Source: Polynucleobacter sp. MWH-Svant-W18
Lineage (GTDB): Bacteria > Pseudomonadota > Gammaproteobacteria > Burkholderiales > Burkholderiaceae
Length of the DNA stretch: 64,000 nt
Direction of reading: 5' to 3'
NCBI RefSeq assembly: GCF_018687495.1
Contig: NZ_CP061293.1
Span: forward strand, 372,001-436,000
Part shown: one piece after another, positions 9,369 to 18,590 of the stretch
How the letters are laid out: every line of letters starts with the position of its first letter
Position numbering within the stretch: position 1 is the first letter of the stretch
Notes under the pieces: generated by a model
What the model was told of the DNA's origin: nothing
Seen by the model: the letters and a program-made list of their open reading frames with translations, nothing else
The model's database searches: none
Position numbers and translations under genes: made by a program

Positions 9369-11993
9369 TTAAACCGTTTTTTCTTGACCGCCGGTTTCAA
9401 CTAAAACCATTGGACCTTCAGGACGGGCAGCTGCAGGCTTTGGTGCTCTGCCTAAGTTGATTGACTCAGGCTGAATCTGATTTTGTGCTTCCGCATGCTT
9501 GGAGGCATCGGTGGCAACCCAAATCATGCCGGCAGATTGCACAACATTATGTAAAGGCGTTTCTTCTAGCGCTTGGAAGGCAACCTTCGGAAGTTCTGGA
9601 GCTGGTTTAGCAATCACTTCAACCTTGGCGGCAGCAGCTACTACAGCAACGGGTGCTGCAGTTTGCGTTGGTGCTGCAGCAGAGCTTTGAGCTGGACGAT
9701 TTGATTGACGTGGAGCACGTGGTCCTCGACCTTGTCTTTCAGTTTTTTCAGCTGCTGGTTTTGTATTTGAAAAACTGCTCACAATATTCTGAATTGGCAT
9801 TGATGCAGATGCACCAGCCATACCAACAGGAGGGCCAGCAAACGGGCTAGCAGATGCTGCTACAGATGAAGATGCATCACCATTCTCAGCGCGCTCACCG
9901 CGATCATTTCGGTTGCGACCACGACCACGACGGTTGCGACCACGACCACGACGCTCTTCACCTTCAACAGCCGGTGTTGCCTCATTGCCAGGAGCTGCTT
10001 CGCTTGCAGGTGTTACTGCCGCTGCATTTTCTTGACGTTCTGGTTTTGGACCGTTCTGGTTATTGCGATTGCGGTTATTACGATTGCCGTTGCGATTGGT
10101 GTTGCCTTCGCTAGCACCTTCAGCAGCATTTGCCGCCGGACGCTCTGTACGCTCGCCGTTGCGATCATTACGCTCACCACGACGATTGCGACCACGATTG
10201 CGATCACCACCATTGCCGTTGCGACTTTGATTGCGTCCACGTGTATTGCTTGGCGCTGGCTTCTCTTCGACTACTGGTGTCGATGAGAATAGTTTTTTGA
10301 TAAATCCAAATAAACCACCAGAGCTTTCAGCTTGAACTTTTTCGGTGCGGGCTGGACGCGGTTGACTCATTGGTGCGGGTTGAGTAGGAGTGATGCCCTT
10401 AACTGCAGCCTCAGGGCGTGCCTTCACATCAGCATCTTTGCGACTTACTGTGGTGTCGGTTTCCAATTCACGAGCAGCTTCTTCAGCCATCACGTAGCTA
10501 GCTTTTTGGTCATCTAGACGTGGATCGTCATGACGCAAACGCTCTAACTTGTAATGTGGCGTTTCTAAATGCTTGTTTGGAACCATCAAGACGTTCACTT
10601 TGAAGCGCGTCTCGATCTTGATGACTTCAGCACGTTTTTCATTCAAGAGAAACGCAGCCACTTCGACCGGTACCTGTGTATGAATCGCTGCTGTGTTTTC
10701 CTTCATCGCTTCTTCTTGAATAATGCGCAGAACTTGCAATGCAGATGATTCGGTATCACGGATATGACCTGTGCCGTTACAACGCGGGCAAGTGACGTGA
10801 CTACCTTCAGAAAGGGCAGGGCGCAAACGTTGGCGTGACATTTCCATCAAGCCAAACTTGGAGATCTTACCCATTTGAACGCGGGCACGATCATGGCGCA
10901 GAGCATCGCGTAAGCGGTTCTCAACATCTTTCTGAGCCTTGCTCGATTCCATATCAATGAAGTCAATCACGATCAAACCACCCAAGTCACGTAAACGTGC
11001 TTGACGAGCGATTTCATCGGCAGCTTCTAAGTTGGTACGCGTCGCAGTTTCTTCAATGTCAGAACCACGGGTCGCACGAGCGGAGTTTACGTCCACAGAA
11101 ACCAAGGCTTCAGTGTGGTCGATCACAATAGCGCCGCCAGATGGTAATGGCACTGTGCGTGAATACGCGGTTTCAATTTGGTGTTCAATTTGGAAGCGTG
11201 AGAACAAAGGCACATCGTCGTGATAGCGCTTTACGCGTGGCAAATTGTCTGGCATCACCACCGACATAAATGCTGCAGCTTGTTCGTAGATATCATCGGT
11301 ATCGATGAGAATCTCGCCGATATCAGGCTGGAAGTAATCGCGGATTGCACGAATCACTAAGCTAGATTCGAGGTAAATCAGTAATGGCGCAGAGTTGCCT
11401 TTAGCGGCTTCATCAATCGCCTTCCACAGCTGCATGAGATAACTTAAGTCCCACTGCAATTCCGTAGCATCGCGACCAATACCAGCAGTACGAGCAATGA
11501 TGCTCATGCCATCTGGTACTTCTAATTGAGACATCGCTTCACGCAGTTCTTGACGGTCTTCGCCTTCAATACGACGGGATACACCGCCTCCACGTGGATT
11601 GTTTGGCATTAATACCAAATAACGACCAGCCAGGGAGATAAAGGAGGTGAGGGCAGCACCTTTTTGGCCACGCTCTTCTTTTTCTACCTGAACAATGATT
11701 TCTTGACCTTCGCGCAGGGCATCCTTAATGGAAGCATTGCGGACGTCGATACCCTCTTTGAAATAGGCTCTAGCAACTTCTTTAAATGGTAAGAAGCCAT
11801 GACGCTCTTCACCGTAGTTGACAAAGCACGCCTCCAGGGAAGGTTCAATGCGGGTAATAACACCTTTGTAAATATTGCCTTTGCGTTGTTCACGACCGGC
11901 AGCTTCGATATCAATATCAATGAGTTTTTGACCATCAACGATGGCAACTCGCAACTCTTCTTGTTGAGTTGCATTAAACAACATGCGTTTCAT
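9369..11993 (-). CDS. rne: Ribonuclease E
   Basis: The 874-residue endoribonuclease is the scaffold of the RNA degradosome. Its N-terminal catalytic half (about 1-510) has an S1 RNA-binding region ([18 protein letters not shown]), the 5' sensor, the DNase I-like core with the metal-binding [10 protein letters not shown] and [12 protein letters not shown], and the Zn-link [10 protein letters not shown] that joins the dimer. The C-terminal half is low-complexity, first [16 protein letters not shown]-type arginine-rich RNA-binding repeats and then an alanine/proline tail. Start ATG has CTCTCCT-complement (AGGAGAG) upstream. It is transcribed away from rluC behind a long leader. Confidence 0.96.
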   Translation of the reverse strand: MKRMLFNATQQEELRVAIVDGQKLIDIDIEAAGREQRKGNIYKGVITRIEPSLEACFVNYGEERHGFLPFKEVARAYFKEGIDVRNASIKDALREGQEIIVQVEKEERGQKGAALTSFISLAGRYLVLMPNNPRGGGVSRRIEGEDRQELREAMSQLEVPDGMSIIARTAGIGRDATELQWDLSYLMQLWKAIDEAAKGNSAPLLIYLESSLVIRAIRDYFQPDIGEILIDTDDIYEQAAAFMSVVMPDNLPRVKRYHDDVPLFSRFQIEHQIETAYSRTVPLPSGGAIVIDHTEALVSVDVNSARATRGSDIEETATRTNLEAADEIARQARLRDLGGLIVIDFIDMESSKAQKDVENRLRDALRHDRARVQMGKISKFGLMEMSRQRLRPALSEGSHVTCPRCNGTGHIRDTESSALQVLRIIQEEAMKENTAAIHTQVPVEVAAFLLNEKRAEVIKIETRFKVNVLMVPNKHLETPHYKLERLRHDDPRLDDQKASYVMAEEAARELETDTTVSRKDADVKARPEAAVKGITPTQPAPMSQPRPARTEKVQAESSGGLFGFIKKLFSSTPVVEEKPAPSNTRGRNQSRNGNGGDRNRGRNRRGERNDRNGERTERPAANAAEGASEGNTNRNGNRNNRNRNNQNGPKPERQENAAAVTPASEAAPGNEATPAVEGEERRGRGRNRRGRGRNRNDRGERAENGDASSSVAASASPFAGPPVGMAGASASMPIQNIVSSFSNTKPAAEKTERQGRGPRAPRQSNRPAQSSAAAPTQTAAPVAVVAAAAKVEVIAKPAPELPKVAFQALEETPLHNVVQSAGMIWVATDASKHAEAQNQIQPESINLGRAPKPAAARPEGPMVLVETGGQEKTV
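9910..9951. repeat. Perfect 21-bp tandem duplication inside rne
   Basis: The 21-base unit beginning CGGTTGCGACC is present twice in tandem with no mismatch (9910-9930 and 9931-9951). It encodes two copies of RGRGRNR in the arginine-rich region of RNase E. Perfect identity suggests recent slippage. Confidence 0.9.
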
Positions 11994-12368
11994 AACACTC
12001 TCCTATGGGGGAGGTTGTCGATGCGCGCTGCGTTAGGGGACAAGTTCAATGCCGCTGAGGACTGAGCCTAAGGCGGTATAGGAGTGTGGATCAAGCCAAT
12101 CTGGGCATCTTTTACCCAGCTCACCAAGTTAACGGTTGGTTAATTCGGTGCCACACTTGACGATCGCCGCAGAGACCTCCTTTAGGTCATCAATGCAGGC
12201 GCGCGCCTGAAAACTGTCTTCTAATCGCGGGTCGCGGCATACGGCACACCAACCCTGCGCCTCATTACAACGGGGGAGGGGCAACCCCGGGAGTCTTTTA
12301 AAGGGCGACTCCAAGCTCCACGATTCAAGCCTGACTTCAGGCTGGGATCAAGCCAATAAATTGGCTAG
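11994..12368 (-). promoter_or_regulatory. Long structured 5' untranslated leader of rne
   Basis: With the promoter at 12376-12404, the rne transcript would start near 12368 and carry about 375 untranslated bases. Seen on the plus strand, hairpins are AGCCTGA-CT-TCAGGCT (12328-12343), GGAGTC/GACTCC (12290-12312), GGGG-CAA-CCCC (12278-12288), the 14-bp palindrome CAGGCGCGCGCCTG (12196-12209), GACC/GGTC (12174-12188) and CTGGG/CCCAG (12101-12119). The 13-mer GGATCAAGCCAAT occurs at both ends (12088-12100 and 12345-12357). E. coli rne also has a ~360-base leader through which RNase E autoregulates; a similar role here is inference. No convincing gene lies in this 464-base gap. Confidence 0.6.
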
Positions 12369-12375
12369 AGCGTTG

Positions 12376-12404
12376 ATTATACGGCACAAGTTGAATGACA
12401 ATGG
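12376..12404 (-). promoter_or_regulatory. Probable sigma-70 promoter of rne
   Basis: A perfect minus-strand TATAAT lies at 12376-12381. At 17-base spacing the -35 position reads CCATTG (12399-12404); a better hexamer, TTGTCA, is only 14 bases away. The predicted start is near 12368. Confidence 0.55.
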
Positions 12405-12457
12405 GGTATTGTTGAGTCCCTTGTCTTCCTCTGTTGAGGGGGCAAGAGAGATAAATC

Positions 12458-13468
12458 ATGAAACCAGAGCCATTAAGTAAGCCAAAACCCACCCCAAATT
12501 CCGCCCCAGCAGCAGTTCATCTGCAGACTATTGGACCGGAGGAGGCTGGTCAGCGTTTAGATAATTATTTGCTGCGCTGGGCCAAAGGGGTCCCCAAAAG
12601 CCACGTTTATCGGATTATTCGCTCCGGTGAGGTGCGGGTAAACAAAAAACGTGCCGAGCCAACGACTCGCCTGGTGGAGGGGGATGTAGTACGAGTGCCG
12701 CCCGTCAGAATCGCCGAGCCAGCCCAAATGGCCGCAGTGAACTCTGCTCAAACCAAATCCCGAGCTCATGGTTACTCAGACAAAATGCCGATCCTGTTTG
12801 AGGATGAGGCCCTTTTGATTGTAGATAAACCTCCTGGATTGGCGGTGCATGGAGGATCTGGAATTGCTTTGGGCGTGATTGAGACCTTACGCATCACCCG
12901 CCCAGAACTGAAGTTTTTGGAATTGGTCCACCGTCTAGATAGAGATACTTCCGGAGTGTTGCTGCTGGCAAAGAAGCGTAGCGCTTTAGTAGAGCTGCAT
13001 CGCCAAATCCGTGAGGGACAAACTGATAAACGCTATTACTTGCTGGCCCATGGAGAAATCGTGCAGGGTACTCAGAGCATGCAACTCAAATACCCATTGC
13101 ATAAATATTTATTAGCGAATGGCGAACGCCGCGTGCGAGTAGATCCTGAGGGGCTTCCCAGTCATACCGCTTTGCGAGTTACAAAAGTCTTCAAGCATGA
13201 TGAGGTGGCAATGACATTGGCTGAAGCGCAGCTTAAAACGGGGCGTACCCATCAAATTCGGGTGCACTTGCAAAAGCTAGGCCATGCCATTTTGGGTGAT
13301 GATAAGTATGGCTTTGAAGAGCAAGATAAATTGATTAAATCCAAACGACTTTATCTACATGCGCACTTGGCAGGCTTTACTCATCCGCGTACCGGTGAAA
13401 AAATGCGCATTGAATCACCGCTCCCCGCGGAGTTTGCAGCCATGATGAAGAAATTTGAGTTGTCATAA
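12458..13468 (+). CDS. rluC: 23S rRNA pseudouridine synthase (RluC type)
   Basis: The 336-residue enzyme has an N-terminal S4 RNA-binding domain (about 30-85, GQRLDNYLLRWAKGVPKSHVYR region) and a RluA-family catalytic domain with the nucleophile D161 in HRLDRDTSGVLLLAK. KTGRTHQIRVHL is the second family motif. RluC in E. coli modifies 23S rRNA positions 955, 2504 and 2580. The divergent rne-rluC arrangement is conserved in E. coli too, which supports the assignment. A bulged 11-bp hairpin (12420-12446) lies directly before its ribosome binding site. Confidence 0.93.
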   Translation: MKPEPLSKPKPTPNSAPAAVHLQTIGPEEAGQRLDNYLLRWAKGVPKSHVYRIIRSGEVRVNKKRAEPTTRLVEGDVVRVPPVRIAEPAQMAAVNSAQTKSRAHGYSDKMPILFEDEALLIVDKPPGLAVHGGSGIALGVIETLRITRPELKFLELVHRLDRDTSGVLLLAKKRSALVELHRQIREGQTDKRYYLLAHGEIVQGTQSMQLKYPLHKYLLANGERRVRVDPEGLPSHTALRVTKVFKHDEVAMTLAEAQLKTGRTHQIRVHLQKLGHAILGDDKYGFEEQDKLIKSKRLYLHAHLAGFTHPRTGEKMRIESPLPAEFAAMMKKFELS

Positions 13469-13503
13469 TTGATTAATACAGTGAATCATTCGAACCCAAA
13501 ATA

Positions 13504-14175
13504 ATGCAAGTAGATACCTCAAATCGACGCTATGACCTGATTGTGTGGGATTGGGATGGAACCATCATGGACTCAACCCCCACGATCGTGCAATGCATTC
13601 AGCAAGCTTGTCGTGACTTGGGTTTTAAAGAGCCGGATGACGCTCTCGCAAGTTCAGTGATTGGTTTGGGGATTCAGGATTCCTTGCGCAGAGCAGTGCC
13701 CTGGATCGAGCCAGTACATTTTCCAAAGTTGACTGACCGCTTTCGTTATCACTACTTGGCTAAAGATCATGAGCTGGATTTATTTGTGGGCATTCGTGAG
13801 CTATTGGAAAATTTGCGTGCCGATAAATACCTTTTAGGCGTTGCCACTGGTAAATCCAGAGTAGGCTTAGATCGCTCGCTTAAGCATCACCAAATTGGGC
13901 ATCTTTTTCATGAAACCCGCACTGCTGATGAATCCTTTTCAAAACCGCATCCCGGGATGTTGCTTGAGTTGTCTGATGCCACTCAAGTGCCTACACGTCG
14001 CATGTTAATGATTGGTGATACCACGCATGATTTGGATATGGCTTCGAATGCGGGGGTGGATGCGATTGCAGTGACTTACGGCGCACATCCACTCGATACC
14101 CTGAAGACTTCAAAGTCATTGGCACATGTTGATGATGTCGCACAGCTATCACAATGGCTTAAAGAAAATTTATAA
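13504..14175 (+). CDS. HAD-superfamily phosphatase (Gph/PGP-like)
   Basis: This 223-residue hydrolase carries the HAD nucleophile motif WDWDGTIMDST (D16 and D18), the motif II region VATGKSR and the metal-binding MIGDTTHDLDMA. An alpha-helical cap domain sits between motifs I and II, as in phosphoglycolate phosphatases. Substrate cannot be assigned. It follows rluC by 35 bases and precedes the SppA-like peptidase gene; the rluC-HAD-S49 peptidase order recurs in betaproteobacteria, suggesting an operon. Confidence 0.85.
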   Translation: MQVDTSNRRYDLIVWDWDGTIMDSTPTIVQCIQQACRDLGFKEPDDALASSVIGLGIQDSLRRAVPWIEPVHFPKLTDRFRYHYLAKDHELDLFVGIRELLENLRADKYLLGVATGKSRVGLDRSLKHHQIGHLFHETRTADESFSKPHPGMLLELSDATQVPTRRMLMIGDTTHDLDMASNAGVDAIAVTYGAHPLDTLKTSKSLAHVDDVAQLSQWLKENL

Positions 14176-14214
14176 CGAATTGATATCTTAATTAGTCAGA
14201 CTAAGGAAGCAAAA

Positions 14215-15162
14215 ATGGAAAATAATCAAAACCCTAATTGGGAGCGACAAGCGCTTGAACATCTCTTATTGGAGAATCTCAAAGAGACACGCAAGGCACG
14301 CCGCTGGAGAGCGGTTCTCCGAGTATTGACCCTGTTGGTCTTTGTGGGTGTGATTTTGGCTGTGTTTGATTTCCATCTTCCGGGTCGCGGTATGGCTGTC
14401 GAGAAGCACACAGCGATGGTGACTATGGAGGGTGAAATCTCTTCAAGCTCGATGGCCAATGCAATGGATATTAATTCTGCGCTGGTAGCTGCATTTGAGA
14501 ATGAGCATAGTGCTGGAGTGATACTACGCATCAATAGTCCAGGCGGCTCACCAGTTCAAGCGGGGATGATTAATGATGAGATTCATCGCTTGCGCAAGCT
14601 CTATCCAAATAAGCCCTTGTATGTGGTGGTTGAAGATATTTGTGCATCGGGTGGTTACTACGTTGCAGTTGCGGGCGATCAGATCTTGGTAGATAAAGCC
14701 TCCTTAGTCGGTTCAATCGGTGTAATCATGGAAGGCTTTGGCTTCACTGGCTTGATGGATAAATTGGGCGTGACGCGGCGCATGATTACTGCAGGCTCTA
14801 ACAAGGGCATGATGGATCCATTTAGCAAAGAAGATCCCAAGCAAGTGGAAATGGTCAAGACCATGATTGATGAAATTCATCAGCAATTTATTCAGGTGGT
14901 GAAAGAAGGTCGTGGTACGCGCTTGAAAGAAACACCAGATTTATTTTCAGGTCGGATTTGGAATGGCGAGCAAGCCGTTAAGCTTGGTCTAGTAGATGGT
15001 TACGGTACAGTTGATTCAGTGGCGCGGGACATCTTTAAAGCCCCTGATGTCCTTGACTACACCATGAAAGAAAACTTTGCTGAACGCGTCGCGAAGCGTT
15101 TTGGTGCTGAGGCTGGAGCTGCTGCTGGTAAAGCTTTAGTAAAGACACCAGATCTGAAGTAA
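14215..15162 (+). CDS. sppA: S49-family membrane peptidase (SppA-like signal peptide peptidase)
   Basis: The product has 315 residues with one N-terminal transmembrane helix (about 33-52, VLRVLTLLVFVGVILAVF) preceded by positive charges. The catalytic serine is probably S145 in ICASGGYYVA and the general-base lysine K197 in AGSNKGMMDPF, the serine-lysine dyad of the short single-domain SppA form. INSPGGSP is the oxyanion/glycine loop. It degrades signal peptides left in the inner membrane. Its transcript ends at the terminator just downstream. Confidence 0.9.
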   Translation: MENNQNPNWERQALEHLLLENLKETRKARRWRAVLRVLTLLVFVGVILAVFDFHLPGRGMAVEKHTAMVTMEGEISSSSMANAMDINSALVAAFENEHSAGVILRINSPGGSPVQAGMINDEIHRLRKLYPNKPLYVVVEDICASGGYYVAVAGDQILVDKASLVGSIGVIMEGFGFTGLMDKLGVTRRMITAGSNKGMMDPFSKEDPKQVEMVKTMIDEIHQQFIQVVKEGRGTRLKETPDLFSGRIWNGEQAVKLGLVDGYGTVDSVARDIFKAPDVLDYTMKENFAERVAKRFGAEAGAAAGKALVKTPDLK

Positions 15163-15182
15163 ATACTTCAACAGCAAATCTT

Positions 15183-15953
15183 TTAGGCCAGCAGTAGAAA
15201 TACTGTTGGCCTATTTTGTAATGGGGCACAAGCAGCCTCATTCGGAAAGCGCTTACGCCACTCTGCAATGGATAGAGTGGAAATCATTTCAGATTTGAGG
15301 GTAAGGTCTACGCCAATGCATAGCAATGTTTGTGGTGCTAATGCCTGGAGACACGCCATCAGCATCGCGGTATTGCGATAAGGTGTCTCAATCCATACTT
15401 GGGTTTGCTCGAGTTTGCGGGATTCCACTTCAAGCTGCTTGAGTCTAGCGCTGCGATCATGGGTGTCATGCGGCAAATATCCCTGAAAAGCAAAGCGCTG
15501 ACCATTGAGGCCGCTTGCCATCAGGCCCAACAAGATCGAGCTCGGTCCCACCAAAGGCTTTACTTGAGCGCCGAGCTTGTGTGCTGCGAGTACCAATTCT
15601 GCTCCAGGATCCGCCACACCAGGTACGCCTGCTTCAGACATTAAGCCCATGTCATTTCCAGCCAACAATGGCTTGAGCAAATCTGCAGGTTTTACTGCAT
15701 CACCATACTTTGCATTACGCGCAGCACCACGCCACTCACCCATTTGCATTTCTTGAATAGTGCAATTGAGTGGTGAAACGCTATCAATAGCTTTTAATAA
15801 AGCACGTGCTGTTTTTGCATCTTCCACAATCCAGTGTTTGAGTTTTGCGGTTTGTGTAATCGTTTCAGCTGGTAACACCCAAGGCAGTTGTTCGTTACGC
15901 GCATCATCCCCTAGGGTGTTGGGAACTAAAAACAGTGTGCCGAGTTTTGCCAT
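15183..15953 (-). CDS. SAM-dependent methyltransferase of the tetrapyrrole-methylase/RsmI family
   Basis: The 256-residue product resembles RsmI (16S rRNA C1402 ribose methyltransferase): GLMSEAGVPGVADPGAELV is close to the RsmI signature, and GPSSILLGLMASGLNGQRFAFQGYLP matches its binding loop. The N-terminus differs from canonical RsmI, so this is probably the RsmI-like paralogue common in betaproteobacteria rather than RsmI itself. Substrate is unknown. The last ten codons lie inside a strong bidirectional terminator. It is downstream of the yceF-type maf gene on the same strand with a 27-base gap. Confidence 0.85.
   Translation of the reverse strand: MAKLGTLFLVPNTLGDDARNEQLPWVLPAETITQTAKLKHWIVEDAKTARALLKAIDSVSPLNCTIQEMQMGEWRGAARNAKYGDAVKPADLLKPLLAGNDMGLMSEAGVPGVADPGAELVLAAHKLGAQVKPLVGPSSILLGLMASGLNGQRFAFQGYLPHDTHDRSARLKQLEVESRKLEQTQVWIETPYRNTAMLMACLQALAPQTLLCIGVDLTLKSEMISTLSIAEWRKRFPNEAACAPLQNRPTVFLLLA
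15184..15217. terminator. Bidirectional terminator overlapping a coding end
   Basis: TAGGCCA-g-CAGTA-gaaa-TACTG-t-TGGCCTA is a 12-bp stem with one mismatch. TTTT follows on the plus strand and TTTT on the minus strand, so it can end both sppA and the convergent methyltransferase gene. It is built from the final codons and stop of the latter. Confidence 0.85.
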
Positions 15954-15980
15954 GAAAATTTCTGCCGTTCTCTTAATCTG

Positions 15981-16589
15981 TTAGTTTCTTGCGGGGATTG
16001 CAAAACCAGCTTCACGTAATAAACCCGTAAGTGCAATCAGCGGTAGTCCTATGAGGGCGGTGGGATCATCACTCTTGATGGATTCAAGCAGGCTAATGCC
16101 TAAGCCTTCTGACTTTGCGCTACCGGCGCAGTCATAAGGCTCCTCTGCAAGCAAATAGCTTTCCAAAATCTCATCGGAGAGTTTGCGAAAAGTCACTTCA
16201 GTAGGAATGCTCAAAGTAGTTTGTGTATCGCCCTTCATCAAGCACAGCGCTGTATGAAAAGTCACTGTTTGACCACGCATCAGTTGGAGTTGCGCCATCG
16301 CTCTTTCGAAATTACCGGGCTTACCAATTGCCGCACCACATAAATCGGCAACTTGGTCAGAGCCGATCACCCAAGCTTGAGGATGCTCTTTAGCAACTGC
16401 CGTAGCTTTTGCGTTTGCAAGGCGCAGGGCTAATTCGAGAGAGCTCTCGCCAGTAAAGGGGGTTTCATCTACCTTTGGTGAAACGACGTCAAACGGAATG
16501 CGAAGACGTGTCAATAATTCGCGTCGGTATACCGAGGTCGAGGCCAGGATGAGTGGCGAGTTTTGGGATGCGGTGGTGGAGATGCTCAT
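15981..16589 (-). CDS. yceF: Maf-family nucleotide pyrophosphatase, YceF subgroup
   Basis: The 202-residue house-cleaning enzyme hydrolyses modified nucleotides; the YceF subgroup prefers 7-methyl-GTP. Family motifs are LILASTSVYRRELL, SPKVDETPFTGES, VIGSDQVADL, CAGSAKSEGLGISL and GLPLIALTGLLREAG. The arrangement next to yceD, rpmF and plsX matches E. coli, where yceF also adjoins yceD-rpmF-plsX, and supports YceF over Maf/YhdE. It is divergent from yceD with a 43-base gap. Confidence 0.93.
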   Translation of the reverse strand: MSISTTASQNSPLILASTSVYRRELLTRLRIPFDVVSPKVDETPFTGESSLELALRLANAKATAVAKEHPQAWVIGSDQVADLCGAAIGKPGNFERAMAQLQLMRGQTVTFHTALCLMKGDTQTTLSIPTEVTFRKLSDEILESYLLAEEPYDCAGSAKSEGLGISLLESIKSDDPTALIGLPLIALTGLLREAGFAIPARN

Positions 16590-16632
16590 TGCTGAATGTA
16601 CTTTCAGAGTGACCTTGATTTAGACTGATGCC

Positions 16633-17211
16633 ATGAATCGTAATCAAGTTTTACCTCAAGTTCAGCTATCTTCGGAACCTAGTGCTTTGAAAAGGGTTGA
16701 TTTTTGTGCGCCCCAGTCTTATCAGGGGGCTGGATTTTTGGCGATTTCAGAAATGCCCAGACTTGCGCAGGAGGCCTCCACTGTCATTGCCGGCGATGGC
16801 TTTGATTGGCAAATGCAGACCTATTTTGAGGATTCTCCGGCTAGCGATCCCCACCAAATTCTGGATTTGGACCTAAACGGCCGAATTCACCTGATTTGTC
16901 AGCGTTGCCTGCAAGACTGCGCCATCGATTTAGCTGAAAAGCGCCGCTTTATCTTTGTGGCTACTGAGGCGGAGGCGGATGACTACCCTATGGAGGATGA
17001 GGAGCAGGAGCCCCTGGTGGCAAGCCAGCATTTCAACCTCCTAGAAACGATTGAGGACGAGATTTTGCTGTCTTTACCCTTGATTCCAAAGCATCCAGAC
17101 GGGTTTTGTGAGCCACATGCCTCAGTTTTTGGGATTGATGAGGCAGATGAGGGGGCTGATGAGCGAGAAAACCCCTTTAACATCTTGAAAAATATGAAGA
17201 AAAACTCATAA
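16633..17211 (+). CDS. yceD: YceD family protein (DUF177), 23S rRNA accumulation factor
   Basis: The 192-residue acidic protein contains the DUF177 pair of cysteines in HLICQRCLQDC (about residues 95-105), followed by an acidic stretch (MEDEEQEPL) and SLPLIPKHPDGFCE. YceD homologues in bacteria and plants act in 23S rRNA accumulation. It is placed directly before rpmF, the conserved order yceD-rpmF-plsX-fabHDG. It is likely cotranscribed with rpmF, although rpmF has its own promoter-like sequence. Confidence 0.92.
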   Translation: MNRNQVLPQVQLSSEPSALKRVDFCAPQSYQGAGFLAISEMPRLAQEASTVIAGDGFDWQMQTYFEDSPASDPHQILDLDLNGRIHLICQRCLQDCAIDLAEKRRFIFVATEAEADDYPMEDEEQEPLVASQHFNLLETIEDEILLSLPLIPKHPDGFCEPHASVFGIDEADEGADERENPFNILKNMKKNS

Positions 17212-17281
17212 GCTGAGGCTGCGTTTGCCTGTTGTTTTGAGTGCCATATGCAGAAAAATCAAGCATTTAGACGCATTTACA

Positions 17282-17290
17282 TGTTAGAAT
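17282..17290 (+). promoter_or_regulatory. Extended -10 promoter element before rpmF
   Basis: TGTTAGAAT (TGn plus TAGAAT) ends 23 bases before the rpmF start. The -35 is poor, as expected when an extended -10 is used. TAGGAG then provides a strong ribosome site. Confidence 0.45.
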
Positions 17291-17313
17291 GTCGCCTTGC
17301 TTAGGAGTTCATT

Positions 17314-17493
17314 ATGGCCGTTCAACAAAATAAAAAATCACCATCCAAACGTGGCATGCACCGTGCGCACGACTTTTTGACCGCACCTGCTACGGCTGTT
17401 GAAGCCACAACTGGTGAGGCTCATCTGCGCCACCACATCTCACCAAACGGCTACTATCGTGGTCGTAAAGTGGTTAAAACCAAAAACGACTAA
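17314..17493 (+). CDS. rpmF: 50S ribosomal protein L32
   Basis: This 59-residue basic protein begins [20 protein letters not shown] and ends [11 protein letters not shown], both characteristic of bacterial L32; the [11 protein letters not shown] core is intact. It has no zinc-binding cysteines, so it is the zinc-independent form. A TAGGAG ribosome site precedes the ATG. It lies between yceD and plsX, the conserved position, and is followed by a strong terminator that would partly insulate plsX. Confidence 0.97.
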   Translation: MAVQQNKKSPSKRGMHRAHDFLTAPATAVEATTGEAHLRHHISPNGYYRGRKVVKTKND

Positions 17494-17516
17494 TTCTTTT
17501 AGTCTAAATAGATAGA

Positions 17517-17543
17517 AGCGGCTCCAGAAAAAGCCGCTTTTTT
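17517..17543 (+). terminator. Terminator after rpmF
   Basis: AGCGGCT-ccagaaaa-AGCCGCT forms a 7-bp GC-rich stem followed by TTTTT. It lies between rpmF and plsX and probably attenuates read-through, so that L32 is made in excess of PlsX. Confidence 0.85.
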
Positions 17544-17576
17544 CTTAATAAATCACTTGCAGCAATCAATGAGTTT

Positions 17577-18590
17577 ATGAGCGTTACTCTAGCTATTGAT
17601 GCCATGGGCGGAGATCATGGAGTCGTAGTTACGGTTCCTGCCGCCTGCGATTTTCTAGAAAATCACCTAGATGCAAAAGTCGCTTTAGTTGGCGATGCAG
17701 ATTTAATCAAGCAAGCCTTAAATAAATTACCCGGCGTTCCGATGGAGCGCATTCACATTATTCCCGCGAGCGAAGTAGTCTTGATGGATGATCCCATCGA
17801 GGTCGCTTTGCGTCGCAAAAAAGATTCTTCCATGCGCGTTGCGATTGAGCAGGTGAAAGAAGGCCAGGCAGATGCTGTGATCTCTTCTGGCAATACTGGC
17901 GCGCTGATGGCGATCTCTCGTTACATTCTGAAAACACTTGATGGTGTTGATCGTCCTGCCATTGCAACCGCGATTCCCAATGAGCTCGGGCGCGGCACGA
18001 CCATGCTAGATCTTGGGGCTAATGCCGATTGCGAGCCAATGCACTTGGTTCAGTTTGCCCAAATGGCCAATGTGATGGTGCAAGTGGTTGATGGCAAGGC
18101 AAATCCCTCTATCGGCTTACTCAATATCGGTGAAGAAGTGATTAAGGGGAATGAGGTAGTCAAGCAAACGAGTGAGTTGCTACGCCAAACCCAATTGAAC
18201 TTTTATGGCAACGTAGAAGGTAATGATATTTTTAAGGGCACAACAGACATCGTTGTGTGCGATGGTTTTGTGGGCAATGTAGTGCTAAAAGCCAGCGAAG
18301 GCTTGGCCAAAATGATGAGCGGCATGATTCGTGAAGAATTTAATCGCTCGCTGATGACAAAGCTTATGGCGATTTGTGCCATGGTGCCATTGCTCAGGGT
18401 TCGTAAGCGCGTTGATCATCGTCGCTATAACGGTGCGGTACTTTTAGGGTTGCGCGGTTGTGTGATCAAGAGTCATGGCTCTGCAGATCGTTTTGCCTTT
18501 GGTTTTGCTTTGGATCGCGCCTATGAGGCAGCTAAGAATCGCATGGTTGAGCGTATTGCTCAAGCCTTTGTGGTGGAGACAAAAGAATGA
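17577..18590 (+). CDS. plsX: Phosphate acyltransferase PlsX
   Basis: The 337-residue enzyme makes acyl-phosphate from acyl-ACP, the first step of glycerophospholipid synthesis in bacteria that use PlsY. It begins with the family signature [12 protein letters not shown], and has [33 protein letters not shown] and VCDGFVGNV. It overlaps fabH by four bases (ATGA). The gene follows the rpmF terminator closely and needs read-through or a promoter within the gap. Confidence 0.97.
   Translation: MSVTLAIDAMGGDHGVVVTVPAACDFLENHLDAKVALVGDADLIKQALNKLPGVPMERIHIIPASEVVLMDDPIEVALRRKKDSSMRVAIEQVKEGQADAVISSGNTGALMAISRYILKTLDGVDRPAIATAIPNELGRGTTMLDLGANADCEPMHLVQFAQMANVMVQVVDGKANPSIGLLNIGEEVIKGNEVVKQTSELLRQTQLNFYGNVEGNDIFKGTTDIVVCDGFVGNVVLKASEGLAKMMSGMIREEFNRSLMTKLMAICAMVPLLRVRKRVDHRRYNGAVLLGLRGCVIKSHGSADRFAFGFALDRAYEAAKNRMVERIAQAFVVETKE

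Noticed and set aside
9854-10286. Several open frames opposite rne (His/Asp- and Val/Ile-rich)
   Set aside because: They are shadows of the arginine/asparagine repeat region of RNase E read in other frames.
12129-12314. 61-codon frame in the rne leader on the minus strand
   Set aside because: It starts with TTG without a ribosome site and lies in a region better explained by RNA structure; cysteine-rich composition looks random.
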